From positions 1 to 48,867 of the forward strand of contig JAUWMC010000003.1 of the NCBI GenBank assembly GCA_030613375.1: DNA of 48,867 nt, read 5' to 3'. This document shows, in pieces, positions 33,492-40,776 of this stretch. The DNA comes from Microcaldota archaeon. Its GTDB lineage: Archaea > Micrarchaeota > Micrarchaeia > Anstonellales > Bilamarchaeaceae. The first letter of the stretch is position 1; each line of letters starts with the position of its first letter. A program made the translations under genes and the position numbers. A model generated the notes under the pieces. The model ran no database searches. It worked only from the letters and a program-made list of their open reading frames with translations, and was not told the origin of the DNA.

Positions 33492-33722
33492 ATGGAATGT
33501 GTGGGAAAACTAAGGTTTTCTTTTCCAAGTGCAAAGAAGGCACTTGAGGCGAAGAAGGCTTTAGGAAAGGGGGGTCCCAAAACCGAGCGTTCAAAAGTGA
33601 ATGTTTCGGTTAAGGGAAAACAATTGGTTGTGGAAATTTCTGCAACCGATACGGTAGCACTTCGGGCTGCGATGAATACGTACCTGAGGCACATGAAGGT
33701 TATTGAAGAATTAGGTGTTTAA
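33492..33722 (+). CDS. pcc1: KEOPS complex subunit Pcc1
   Basis: Pcc1 is the dimerisation subunit of KEOPS, which makes t6A in tRNA. About 76 aa from ATG 33492 (AGGAAATTT upstream); the track start at 33408 lies inside rpo12. The C-terminal half has the family pattern VEISATDTVALRAAMNTYLRHMKVIEEL (usual: DxxxLRAslNsylrwikva). The N-terminal strand FSFPSAKKALEAKKAL aligns with the aromatic-rich start of Pcc1. It lies in its usual place between rpo12 and prefoldin beta. Confidence 0.88.
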   Translation: MECVGKLRFSFPSAKKALEAKKALGKGGPKTERSKVNVSVKGKQLVVEISATDTVALRAAMNTYLRHMKVIEELGV

Positions 33723-33723
33723 G

Positions 33724-34077
33724 ATGGCGGAAAAAGAAGATATTCAGAAGGAAATTGTAAGGCTGCAGAATTTTGAAAGGCAAATGCAGGCAGTGCTTAT
33801 GCAGAGGCAGCAGGTTCAGATTCAGCTCGGGGAAATCGGGCTTGCGCTGGAAGAGCTTGAAAAGGCAAAGGATAAGGAAGATGTTTACAAAACGATTGGA
33901 AACATCATGATAAAGACTACTGCTAAGGATGCAAAAACAGACCTTGAAGAAAAGAAGATACTCATGGCGAGCAGAATGAAGACGCTTGAAGGGCAGGAGG
34001 AGAAACTCCGCGCTGAACTTGTAAGGCTTCAGAAAAAGCTTCAGGAAGAAATGGGTTCTTCTGATGAAGAAGCTTAA
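33724..34077 (+). CDS. pfdB: Prefoldin subunit beta
   Basis: The beta subunit of the hexameric prefoldin chaperone, which delivers unfolded proteins to the thermosome. The ~117-aa protein has two long coiled-coil helices separated by beta hairpins: IQKEIVRLQNFERQMQAVLMQRQQVQ, then DVYKTIGNIMIKTTAKDAKTDL, then KILMASRMKTLEGQEEKLRAEL. ATG 33724 follows the pcc1 stop by 1 nt. The 3' end overlaps the next start by 14 nt. Confidence 0.94.
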   Translation: MAEKEDIQKEIVRLQNFERQMQAVLMQRQQVQIQLGEIGLALEELEKAKDKEDVYKTIGNIMIKTTAKDAKTDLEEKKILMASRMKTLEGQEEKLRAELVRLQKKLQEEMGSSDEEA

Positions 34078-35017
34078 GGAAGAGTTTAACTCTTTTCTTG
34101 AAAAATACAAAGATTCAAAACTGGTCATAACTAGCCATTCAAATTTTGATTTGGATGCGCTTTGCAGCTGCATTGCGATAAAGAGCGTTTTGCCCAATGC
34201 GGTGATGGCGCTTCCCGACAAGATGGATGCACCAGCGAAAGCTTTTGCAGATTCTCTTGGGCTCAGGCTGGAAGAGCTTGGAAAGCTCAATAAGGAAGAG
34301 TATGAAGGATTGGTGGTTGTGGATTGTGCTACTTCTGTTCTTCTTGGAGAAGGAAAAGATTGGGAGATTAAATTGATTGTAGACCATCACCATAAATCCG
34401 AAAACCCTCTTTCTGCGGAAACATTTCTTCAGGATGAGGATGCTCCATCTACTGCGGAAATGTTTGGGGAGATTCTTCCTGAGGTTTCTGCGGATGTTGC
34501 ATTCGTGCTTGGGGTTGCAATTATTTCGGATACTGCGCGGTTTAAGTCCGCACGGGCGCATACTTTTGAGGTTCTTGCAAAGATGATTGAGAAATCAGGG
34601 AAAAAGTATCCTGAGTTTTTGGTAAATGCGGAGCCTGAAGTGGATTTGGAGAATAAATTGAATGTGCTGGAAGCGTTCAAGAACATGAGGATTCAGATGC
34701 ATGGAGGATATGTAGTAGTTACAGCCGTGGTGCCTGCGCATGAGTCTTTAGTTTCTTCTTCGCTTTCGGAATTGGCGGATATTGCATTTGTAGCGAAATG
34801 GAAAAACGAAGTTTCGGAAAGCAGGGTTTCCTCGCGTGCAAGGAAACACGTTCCAATCATGCTTAATGATGTAATGAAAGAGGCTGCGGAAGAGCTTGGA
34901 GGGGGAGGGGGAGGCCATCCTAAAGCGGCTGGATGCTCCTCAAAAGCAAGACCGGGCGAAACTCTTGATAAATGTATTGAAGTATTAATTAGAAAAATAG
35001 ATGAGGTGAAAAAATGA
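34064..35017 (+). CDS. DHH family phosphoesterase (NrnA/RecJ-like)
   Basis: A 317-aa protein with the DHH and DHHA1 domains of single-strand exonucleases and nanoRNases. Motifs are SHSNFDLDALCSC (motif I, with Asn where His is usual in DxDxD/xHxxxD forms), VVVDCAT, the signature IVDHHHK, SDTARFKSA, and a C-terminal substrate loop GGGGGGHPKAAG. Members occur downstream of prefoldin beta in many archaea. The substrate could be short RNA, cyclic dinucleotide products or DNA; sequence does not decide. It overlaps pfdB and purA, so it is coupled to both. Confidence 0.92.
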   Translation: MKKLKEEFNSFLEKYKDSKLVITSHSNFDLDALCSCIAIKSVLPNAVMALPDKMDAPAKAFADSLGLRLEELGKLNKEEYEGLVVVDCATSVLLGEGKDWEIKLIVDHHHKSENPLSAETFLQDEDAPSTAEMFGEILPEVSADVAFVLGVAIISDTARFKSARAHTFEVLAKMIEKSGKKYPEFLVNAEPEVDLENKLNVLEAFKNMRIQMHGGYVVVTAVVPAHESLVSSSLSELADIAFVAKWKNEVSESRVSSRARKHVPIMLNDVMKEAAEELGGGGGGHPKAAGCSSKARPGETLDKCIEVLIRKIDEVKK

Positions 35018-36012
35018 AGCAAGTTCTTGTGGGTGGACAGTACGGAGATGAAGGAAAGGGTAAGATTTCTTCTTACATCGCGATTAAGGATTCGCCTGAG
35101 ATTGTGGCCCGCGGAGGAGTTGGGCCAAATGCAGGGCATAAGGTTCTCTATGAGGGAAAATGGTATTCACTTAGGATGCTTCCCTCAGGGTTTGTAAATC
35201 AGAATTCTCAGGTTATGATTGGTGCAGGAGTATCCGTAGATCCAGAAGTGTTCATGAAAGAAATTGAGATGACTAATACTGAGGGGAGAGTATTTGTAGA
35301 TAAACGATGCACACTGATTACTTCTAAACACAAAGAAGAGGATGCTGCAGCTGCACTAAGCAAAAAGATTGGAACTACAAAAACCGGTTGCGGGCCATCA
35401 GTAACTTCTCGTGCACGCAGGGATGCAATCCTTATGCAGGATGTACCTGAGATGCAGAAGTATGTGGTAGATGTTGCAGATGCGGTACAGAAGGCAAAGG
35501 ATGTGTTCGTTGAGGGCTCTCAAGGTTTCATGCTTTCTTGTTTATATGGAACTTATCCGTTTGTAACTTCAAAGGATGTTTCGGCTTCTACAATGGCTGC
35601 GGATGTTGGGCTTGGACCTACAAAAATCGACCAGGTAATTATGGTTATTAAGGCTTATACTACCCGTGTGGGAAATGGTCCATTCCCTGAAGAGATGGAA
35701 GTTGAGGATGCGATTAAGCTGAACTTCCAGGAATATGGAACTGTTACGGGAAGACCAAGGAGAACCTCTCCTGAATTGCACTGGGACGACCTGAACTTTG
35801 CAGCAAATGTGAATGGAGCGACCCAGATTGCTGTTACGAAAGTGGATATCCGCTTCCCTGGAAACGAAGGGAAAACCAAGTTTGAGGACCTTAGTGTGGA
35901 ATCTCGCATGTTCATAGATCAGATTGAGGCAAAATTAGGAATTCCTGTTACACTTATCGGAACTGGCCCTGATTCAAAGCACATCATTGACCGCAGGGAC
36001 AAGATGCTCTAG
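35014..36012 (+). CDS. purA: Adenylosuccinate synthetase (short archaeal form)
   Basis: Catalyses the first committed step from IMP to AMP, using GTP and aspartate. The 332-aa protein is the short archaeal version, about 100 aa less than the bacterial one. The N-terminus has GGQYGDEGKGKISSYIA, which holds the GTP loop and catalytic Asp, followed by GPNAGHKV. TTKTGCGPSVTSRARRD and FVEGSQGFMLSCLYGTYPFVTS follow, and VTGRPRRTSPE and IGTGPDSKHII form the C-terminal part. Its ATG overlaps the DHH gene stop (ATGA) with AGGTGA upstream. Confidence 0.96.
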   Translation: MKQVLVGGQYGDEGKGKISSYIAIKDSPEIVARGGVGPNAGHKVLYEGKWYSLRMLPSGFVNQNSQVMIGAGVSVDPEVFMKEIEMTNTEGRVFVDKRCTLITSKHKEEDAAAALSKKIGTTKTGCGPSVTSRARRDAILMQDVPEMQKYVVDVADAVQKAKDVFVEGSQGFMLSCLYGTYPFVTSKDVSASTMAADVGLGPTKIDQVIMVIKAYTTRVGNGPFPEEMEVEDAIKLNFQEYGTVTGRPRRTSPELHWDDLNFAANVNGATQIAVTKVDIRFPGNEGKTKFEDLSVESRMFIDQIEAKLGIPVTLIGTGPDSKHIIDRRDKML

Positions 36013-36023
36013 AATAGGTTTAA

Positions 36024-36050
36024 ATAGTATAGCGTACTATAGACTACTAT
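36024..36050 (+). promoter_or_regulatory. Promoter/operator of the RelBE-like pair
   Basis: A TATA-like GGTTTAAATA is followed by a perfect inverted repeat ATAGTA (36024-36029), TAGCG spacer, TACTAT (36035-36040). A third half-site TACTAT (36045-36050) overlaps the antitoxin start codon. Palindromes at this position are typical of toxin-antitoxin autoregulation. Confidence 0.6.
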
Positions 36051-36270
36051 GGCAAATACTTCCATTCAAGTTTCGGAAAAACTTTTGGAAAAACTCAAAA
36101 AAAGGAAACTTTACGAGCGGGAAACATACGAGGAGGTAATTGAAGACCTTCTTGCAGATGTTTCTGAGCTTTCTGAAGAAACTAAAAGGTCCCTGGCAAG
36201 AGCAGAAAAAGATGTAAAAGCAGGTCGAGTGCACAACCTTGACTCAATCAAAAAGGAGTTCGGACTCTGA
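36049..36270 (+). CDS. Antitoxin of a RelBE/ParDE-like pair
   Basis: A 73-aa protein with an N-terminal ribbon-helix-helix-like segment (TSIQVSEKLLEKLKKRKLYERETYEEVIEDLL), the archaeal VapB/RelB-like opening. A charged C-terminal helix (KRSLARAEKDVKAGRVHNLDSI) probably wraps the toxin. The stop codon overlaps the toxin start (TGATG). The promoter bears three TACTAT/ATAGTA half-sites. The family name (RelB, ParD or VapB-like) is tentative; the toxin type sets the pair. Confidence 0.85.
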   Translation: MANTSIQVSEKLLEKLKKRKLYERETYEEVIEDLLADVSELSEETKRSLARAEKDVKAGRVHNLDSIKKEFGL

Positions 36271-36530
36271 TGTATTCTGTGGGCTTTTCTGAAGAAGCTA
36301 AGAAGATTTTCTCTAAAATGAATAAAGAAGACCAGACACGGATAGTTTCGGCTTTAGAACGGAGCCGCATACGGCCCGAGCATTTCCTAAAAAGGCTTGT
36401 TGGACACCCATATCACAGCCTGAGGGTGGGGGACCAAAGGCTCATAATCAATGTAAAAGTCGAGGAGGATACATTACTAGTAATGACAATCGAGCATCGC
36501 AAAAAGTCCTACAAACGATTACCAAAATGA
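36270..36530 (+). CDS. RelE/ParE superfamily toxin
   Basis: An 86-aa protein with the RelE fold pattern: YSVGFSEEAKKIFSKMNKED, two helices, then strands YHSLRVGDQRLIINVKVEEDTLLVMTIEHRKKSYKRL. The Arg and Tyr/Lys residues of RelE-type mRNA cleavage map to LRVGDQRL and HRKKSYKRL. It probably cleaves mRNA on the ribosome when freed from the antitoxin; a ParE-like gyrase inhibitor is less likely. T-rich sequence after the stop may terminate the transcript before the tRNA gene. Confidence 0.92.
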   Translation: MYSVGFSEEAKKIFSKMNKEDQTRIVSALERSRIRPEHFLKRLVGHPYHSLRVGDQRLIINVKVEEDTLLVMTIEHRKKSYKRLPK

Positions 36531-36572
36531 AGAAGGGTTTTTATTTTCTTTTCTTCTTTAATTTCCAACCAT

Positions 36573-36657
36573 GCCGAGATGGCAGAACCCGGTTAATGCG
36601 CCAGACTTGAGATCTGGTGTCCTTCGGGACATGGGAGTTCAAATCTCTCTCTCGGCG
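36573..36657 (+). tRNA. tRNA-Ser (UGA anticodon)
   Basis: A type II tRNA with a 7-bp acceptor stem, GCCGAGA with TCTCGGC. The anticodon arm is CCAGA-CTTGAGA-TCTGG, placing TGA at positions 34-36. The long variable arm is GTCC-TTCG-GGAC, and the T arm GGGAG-TTCAAAT-CTCTC contains one G-U pair. The discriminator is G, as expected for serine. CCA is not encoded and no intron is seen. T-rich upstream sequence (TTTTATTTTC) could hold the promoter. Confidence 0.93.
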
Positions 36658-36748
36658 AAATTTTTTTCTGCTGGTGTACTCAGGTAGTAAAAATTTCTGT
36701 AAAAACATAACCCGCGTTAAGCTACTCCTCTGTTTACGCTACTTCTTT

Positions 36749-37111
36749 CTAAGATGAATTTGCCAGGCTGGCACTCATCTCCTGCAATTCACTATTTATT
36801 GGAATATTGAATATTCCTTCAAGAATTAAATTGATGAGTATCCATTTGAGGATCATGAAGATAATCAGGTATGCAACCAGGATAATTACCCACTTTGCCC
36901 ACCCTGGAAGATGTTCGTACGCAGGATAGTGGTTCAGGAGCTTCACCTCAACGTAGTTCTTTACATTGATAAAGCGGATAAGGAAGATGATTTCGAAGAA
37001 CATGAACAAGGTAAGGGAGATAAACCCTTCAAAATAGAAAAAGGATATGATTGCTGAGAGCAGGATAAAGCGAATGATATTGCCTTTGCTGAAATTAAAG
37101 AACTGTTTCAT
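36749..37111 (-). CDS. Small membrane protein, unknown
   Basis: About 120 aa from ATG 37111 (the track TTG start lies 9 nt upstream). There are two N-terminal hydrophobic segments (IIRFILLSAIISFFYFEGFI and LTLFMFFEIIFLIRFI) and one long C-terminal hydrophobic stretch (WVIILVAYLIIFMILKWILINLI). The middle is amphipathic (VEVKLLNHYPAYEHLPGWAK). No family recognised. It lies between the tRNA-Ser gene and the PLP enzyme. The 90 nt between the tRNA and this gene hold nothing I can assign. Confidence 0.65.
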   Translation of the reverse strand: MKQFFNFSKGNIIRFILLSAIISFFYFEGFISLTLFMFFEIIFLIRFINVKNYVEVKLLNHYPAYEHLPGWAKWVIILVAYLIIFMILKWILINLILEGIFNIPINSELQEMSASLANSS

Positions 37112-37185
37112 AGGTACCAAATATCAAAGAACAAATAAAAGGATGTTTGAGGATGTTCGCTTATCCGAGGAATCGTGCGAAGATC

Positions 37186-38673
37186 CTAAGGGCAATAATC
37201 TACTGAAGGTGGGAGCTTAATGCCTTGCTCTTTGTAACGATCGCAATCTTTAAGGTATTCCAGCTTGGTCTTTCTGGAGGACTCAGTTGGGCGCCCCCAA
37301 TAATTAGTTTTGAATTCCTCGGGCCATTCCTCCCCCGGCATCCACAGGCCATACCTGGTTCCATCATATTTGAGGTACCACTCCGCAAACAACGGAATCA
37401 TTGGCCTTAGGGCCATGTCATCGTCAAACGTGTTGACCAGTCTGTAATATCTAATCTGCCTCTCTGAAAGTGCGGAGAAAGACCTTGCCTTTTTGCATTT
37501 TTCCGCACTCATATCTGGTATCCTGCTGCAGGCACGGGCAAATTTATCCGGGCTCACATGATGCCATCCATCATTTTGTGCAATAAGATCCGTTTCCTGG
37601 GCCAGTTCCATTTTTTTGAGGAGCTCGTGCTCCTGGTACTGCTTAATGCCAAAGTATATGCCAAGCCCAAGAATCGCTCCTGCTGTCAATATTGCTGCTG
37701 CCTTAAATATGCGCTTTAACCTGAATTTCCAGACTTTTTTAACTGACTCTTTATCATAAACTCCTTTTCCAGTATTTATGATTACTGCAGTATGACTGGG
37801 AAGAAGCCCATATTCTTTGGCCCCCACAAAAGCAACTGCGGAAGAGGGTTCTACATTCAATCCAATCCCAGTAAGGTAATTGTATTCTTCAGCTATCCTG
37901 GATTCATTATCGACTGTTTTTAGTTCAACGTACTCAGTGCCAAGGAGTTTGGAGACAAGGGATTTGAATTTTGAATACCCATTAACGAGTTTGTCGGCTA
38001 TGCTCTTTCCTGGTTTTGGATCGAAATCTTTCCTCCTAGTAAGAATATTATTCTTGATTGTTGTCCCAACAACTTTAGGTGCATCATCTCCCCAAAGCTT
38101 CTGTGCTGCGAATGCAAGCTCCACAAGAAGTTCACCTTCTCCTACGGGGCAGAAAATAAAATCTGGCTTAACGCCTTCTTCATGTATCTCTCTCACTATT
38201 GTTCCATATCCATTTACGAGGCTATAATCCTCAACACCTACGATATTAGAACTCCGCCCTAAATATCCAGTAACATCCTTTGCAATCAGCCTCATTCTGT
38301 CCATGGTGATTAGCTCGCTGAGATCCATCTCTACTACAGTTGAGCAGGTTTTGAGTGTTTCAATTGTTTTTGGATTGCTTCCCTTGGGAACAATATTTAC
38401 AACGTGGATTTTCTTTCCGGTTTTCCGCTCTTCCTCCTTTGCCATCCTTCCAAGGCTGTATCCTGAGTTTCCTGAGGTAATGTGCACAAAAACGAGTTCT
38501 TTTTTGCTGCTGTAATGCTCAAGAAGGGCAGCACACCTTCTGTCCTTAAAAGTTCCGAATGGATTTTTGCTCTCGTCTTTTACGAAAACCTTCGCTCCAT
38601 TGTATCTTCCGCAAAGCTCTATGCTCTTGAATAGGGGGGTCCTTCCTGCGCCCCTCGAAGAAACACCTTTCAT
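37186..38673 (-). CDS. Membrane-tethered PLP fold-type II enzyme (threonine/cysteine synthase-like)
   Basis: A 495-aa protein. Residues 1-310 form a fold-type II PLP domain: the substrate lead GRTPLFKSIEL, the PLP Lys43 in NPFGTFKDRR, the Asn loop TSGNSGYSLGRMA, the phosphate-loop region CPVGEGELLVELA, and VEPSSAVAFVGA with INTGKG at the end. Basic KFRLKRIFK then precedes one transmembrane helix (about 325-344). An outside C-terminal domain of about 150 aa follows, with four Cys (ACSR, KCKK, DCDR, DYCP) and many Trp/Tyr. Threonine synthase and cysteine synthase are soluble, so the architecture is unusual. The substrate is unknown. The minus-strand TTTTTAAAC element near 38700 suits a leaderless start at ATG 38673. 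Confidence 0.85.
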   Translation of the reverse strand: MKGVSSRGAGRTPLFKSIELCGRYNGAKVFVKDESKNPFGTFKDRRCAALLEHYSSKKELVFVHITSGNSGYSLGRMAKEEERKTGKKIHVVNIVPKGSNPKTIETLKTCSTVVEMDLSELITMDRMRLIAKDVTGYLGRSSNIVGVEDYSLVNGYGTIVREIHEEGVKPDFIFCPVGEGELLVELAFAAQKLWGDDAPKVVGTTIKNNILTRRKDFDPKPGKSIADKLVNGYSKFKSLVSKLLGTEYVELKTVDNESRIAEEYNYLTGIGLNVEPSSAVAFVGAKEYGLLPSHTAVIINTGKGVYDKESVKKVWKFRLKRIFKAAAILTAGAILGLGIYFGIKQYQEHELLKKMELAQETDLIAQNDGWHHVSPDKFARACSRIPDMSAEKCKKARSFSALSERQIRYYRLVNTFDDDMALRPMIPLFAEWYLKYDGTRYGLWMPGEEWPEEFKTNYWGRPTESSRKTKLEYLKDCDRYKEQGIKLPPSVDYCP

Positions 38674-38713
38674 TGTTATATATAATATATAATAGTGTTT
38701 AAAAATGTAGTGG

Positions 38714-38803
38714 TGTGGAACGATGGACCCATTGTGGAACGGGACTATAATTATCTAGGAGTTTAATTATAAAAAGTGTGTCTGTGTGGGTTCTTAGAAC
38801 CCA
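38714..38803 (+). promoter_or_regulatory. Complex leader of the HerA-like ATPase gene
   Basis: Three elements precede the gene. A 9-bp direct repeat TGTGGAACG occurs at 38714-38722 and 38733-38741. A perfect 8-bp inverted repeat is formed by TATAATTA (38746-38753) and TAATTATA (38764-38771). A tight hairpin TGGGTTC-TTA-GAACCCA (38787-38803) sits just before the GGAGG ribosome binding site. The last could act in the mRNA; the others could be operators. The left edge is shared with the promoter of the divergent PLP gene. Confidence 0.5.
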
Positions 38804-38817
38804 AATTGGAGGTTTAG

Positions 38818-40776
38818 ATGGATATGACAGAAATAAAATTTCCTGGTGGATTGCGGATAGCACTTTCAAAGGATAAGACAAAAACGCTCCTTGCAAGGGA
38901 GATGTTTCTCTATTCGGAAAAGGTGGAAGAGGAAGATATGTGGGGCTTCTTCGAACAGATGTCCAAATCTAGGGTGCCATTCCTAGGGTTCCTGGACTTT
39001 TCTGGAATACTTTCGCTCAATACATTCAAGCTAATTGTAAAACGGAACAACAATACTGTGAGCTTCTATACAGAAGAGAAGAAACACCTTGAGGGCCAGT
39101 CTGCACTGGCATTTCCGTTCAGGCTGGGGGAGAAAACGCGAGTAGAAGTCAGGCATGGGTCCAGCCACCCATTCACAAAATTCTATATGATGGGGGGAGG
39201 GAAATACGATTTCCTGGATTTCATGCTCAAGGAGGACATAGAAGAGCTTGAGCTGAACATAAGTAAAGTATTAGGCAGGTTCGTTGCAGCAGGGGCTGCA
39301 ATAGATAAGAAGGGCAAAAAGAGGGCCGTGACCGTATTCGGGCCCCACAAATTCTTCAGGATAAACCTGGAGGAAAAGCCATCTGTATACATTGAGGTTT
39401 TGGATCCGCTGCCCAAGAAAAAGCAGACAACCTCCAATTTCCCAGTATTTGAAGATGCTGGGCAGACACTGGGCGTGGACAACTATGACCCGATGCAGCA
39501 CACGTTGGTAGTGGGGACTTCTGGATCTGGAAAGAGCAAGGCCCTCTATGTCCTTCTCAAAGCAATAGAGCACAAATATGGGAATGATGCAAGGATAGTC
39601 ATTGTAGATCCACATGGAGAGTTCTGCAGGATGTTTCCGCATAATAAGAGGGTAGATTTTGTAAAGAACTATATCGAGCCTTTGGATGTGGGCAGGCAGA
39701 AATCGCCCATGATGACACAGCTTGTTGCACAACTTCTTTCTTCATCCGTAGGGGATGAGAACAAGTACTCTGAAAGAGTGCTGTTTTATGCTGTGCATCT
39801 ATTGAGTTCACTAGACAAGCTGGAGCTGGGAAACATAAGTTCGCTTCTTACTGAACCCACTAAGCGGGCAGAATATTTGAGCACATGCGAAAATGACGAG
39901 GTAAAGAGGTTCTTTGATGAGGAGTATAATGATATTTACATACACCACTTCAATAGTGCGGTGCTCCCGATACTGAACTTCATAGGGGAATATGAGCTGT
40001 ATATGGGAAAGGAAAAGAAGCTTGAGCGGCTATATGATATGGTGCGCAAGAACAAGATTACTGTGCTTTCTTTTGACCCGAAATTCTTTGGGAGAAAGAT
40101 GATTAAGTTCCTTTCAGGGGCGATAATAAACCAGATGTACCTTCTTGCGATTACGGGAAAGTTCATGGACAAGAAAACAATCCTTGTGATGGATGAGTTT
40201 CCCCGGATTGAAACAAAAGTAGCAAAGGATATTCTTTCGGAAACAAGAAAGTTCAACATGTTTGCATACTTCTCATGCCAGTATATGGGGCAGCTTAGCA
40301 AGGAAATTTTGGATTCAATGGTTTCGAATACAAGGAACATCATTGCGTTCAAGCTGAACAGGCAGGATGCTACTCTTCTGAGCTCGGTGATGGAGATTAA
40401 GCTGGAGGAGTACTTCAAGAAGAGGAGGGCGCAGACCGAGCTTGAGGAATCCAAAAAAGAGATGTTTATACGGCTTAACCAAAGAGAATGCATTGCAAGG
40501 CTATATGATGGGAAGAATTACCTTATTCCCATGAAGCTCAAGGTGGTGGATGCGCATAAATGGGGCTTCAATGAAAGCATGGAGATAGATTCAAAAATCG
40601 AGCCAGAAGAACCTCCAGAAAGCGGGGAGGATGGATCAAGTGATGGGAACGGCGGGAGCCCCCCATTTGGGGAACAAAATGGGCTGCCGGAGCCAATGAT
40701 AGACAGTAAGGAGCTGGACAAGAAAGCAGGGGGAGGGCTTCCAGATAAGCTCACACGAGGGCAGATACTAATCTAA
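38818..40776 (+). CDS. HerA/VirB4/FtsK-superfamily ATPase
   Basis: A 652-aa protein. The first ~205 residues are an unrecognised alpha/beta domain. The motor domain has Walker A VVGTSGSGKSKAL (about 231-243), the HerA-type IVDPHGEF strand and Walker B ILVMDEFPR (about 455-463). A sensor-like FSCQYMGQLSKEILDSMVSNTRNIIAFKL follows. The last ~60 residues are Gly/Pro/Glu-rich and disordered. Relatives pump DNA or drive conjugation and pilus-type machines. No relaxase, NurA or pilus genes are visible, so its role is open. GGAGG precedes ATG 38818. Its end overlaps by 9 nt the convergent Cys-rich operon. Confidence 0.82.
   Translation: MDMTEIKFPGGLRIALSKDKTKTLLAREMFLYSEKVEEEDMWGFFEQMSKSRVPFLGFLDFSGILSLNTFKLIVKRNNNTVSFYTEEKKHLEGQSALAFPFRLGEKTRVEVRHGSSHPFTKFYMMGGGKYDFLDFMLKEDIEELELNISKVLGRFVAAGAAIDKKGKKRAVTVFGPHKFFRINLEEKPSVYIEVLDPLPKKKQTTSNFPVFEDAGQTLGVDNYDPMQHTLVVGTSGSGKSKALYVLLKAIEHKYGNDARIVIVDPHGEFCRMFPHNKRVDFVKNYIEPLDVGRQKSPMMTQLVAQLLSSSVGDENKYSERVLFYAVHLLSSLDKLELGNISSLLTEPTKRAEYLSTCENDEVKRFFDEEYNDIYIHHFNSAVLPILNFIGEYELYMGKEKKLERLYDMVRKNKITVLSFDPKFFGRKMIKFLSGAIINQMYLLAITGKFMDKKTILVMDEFPRIETKVAKDILSETRKFNMFAYFSCQYMGQLSKEILDSMVSNTRNIIAFKLNRQDATLLSSVMEIKLEEYFKKRRAQTELEESKKEMFIRLNQRECIARLYDGKNYLIPMKLKVVDAHKWGFNESMEIDSKIEPEEPPESGEDGSSDGNGGSPPFGEQNGLPEPMIDSKELDKKAGGGLPDKLTRGQILI

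Noticed and set aside
36640-36748. Possible extra small gene after tRNA-Ser
   Set aside because: No ORF with a ribosome binding site or recognisable motif; left as unassigned spacer.
36573-38673. tRNA-Ser as an integration site of a mobile element
   Set aside because: No integrase gene and no repeated copy of the tRNA 3' end was found by eye in the window.
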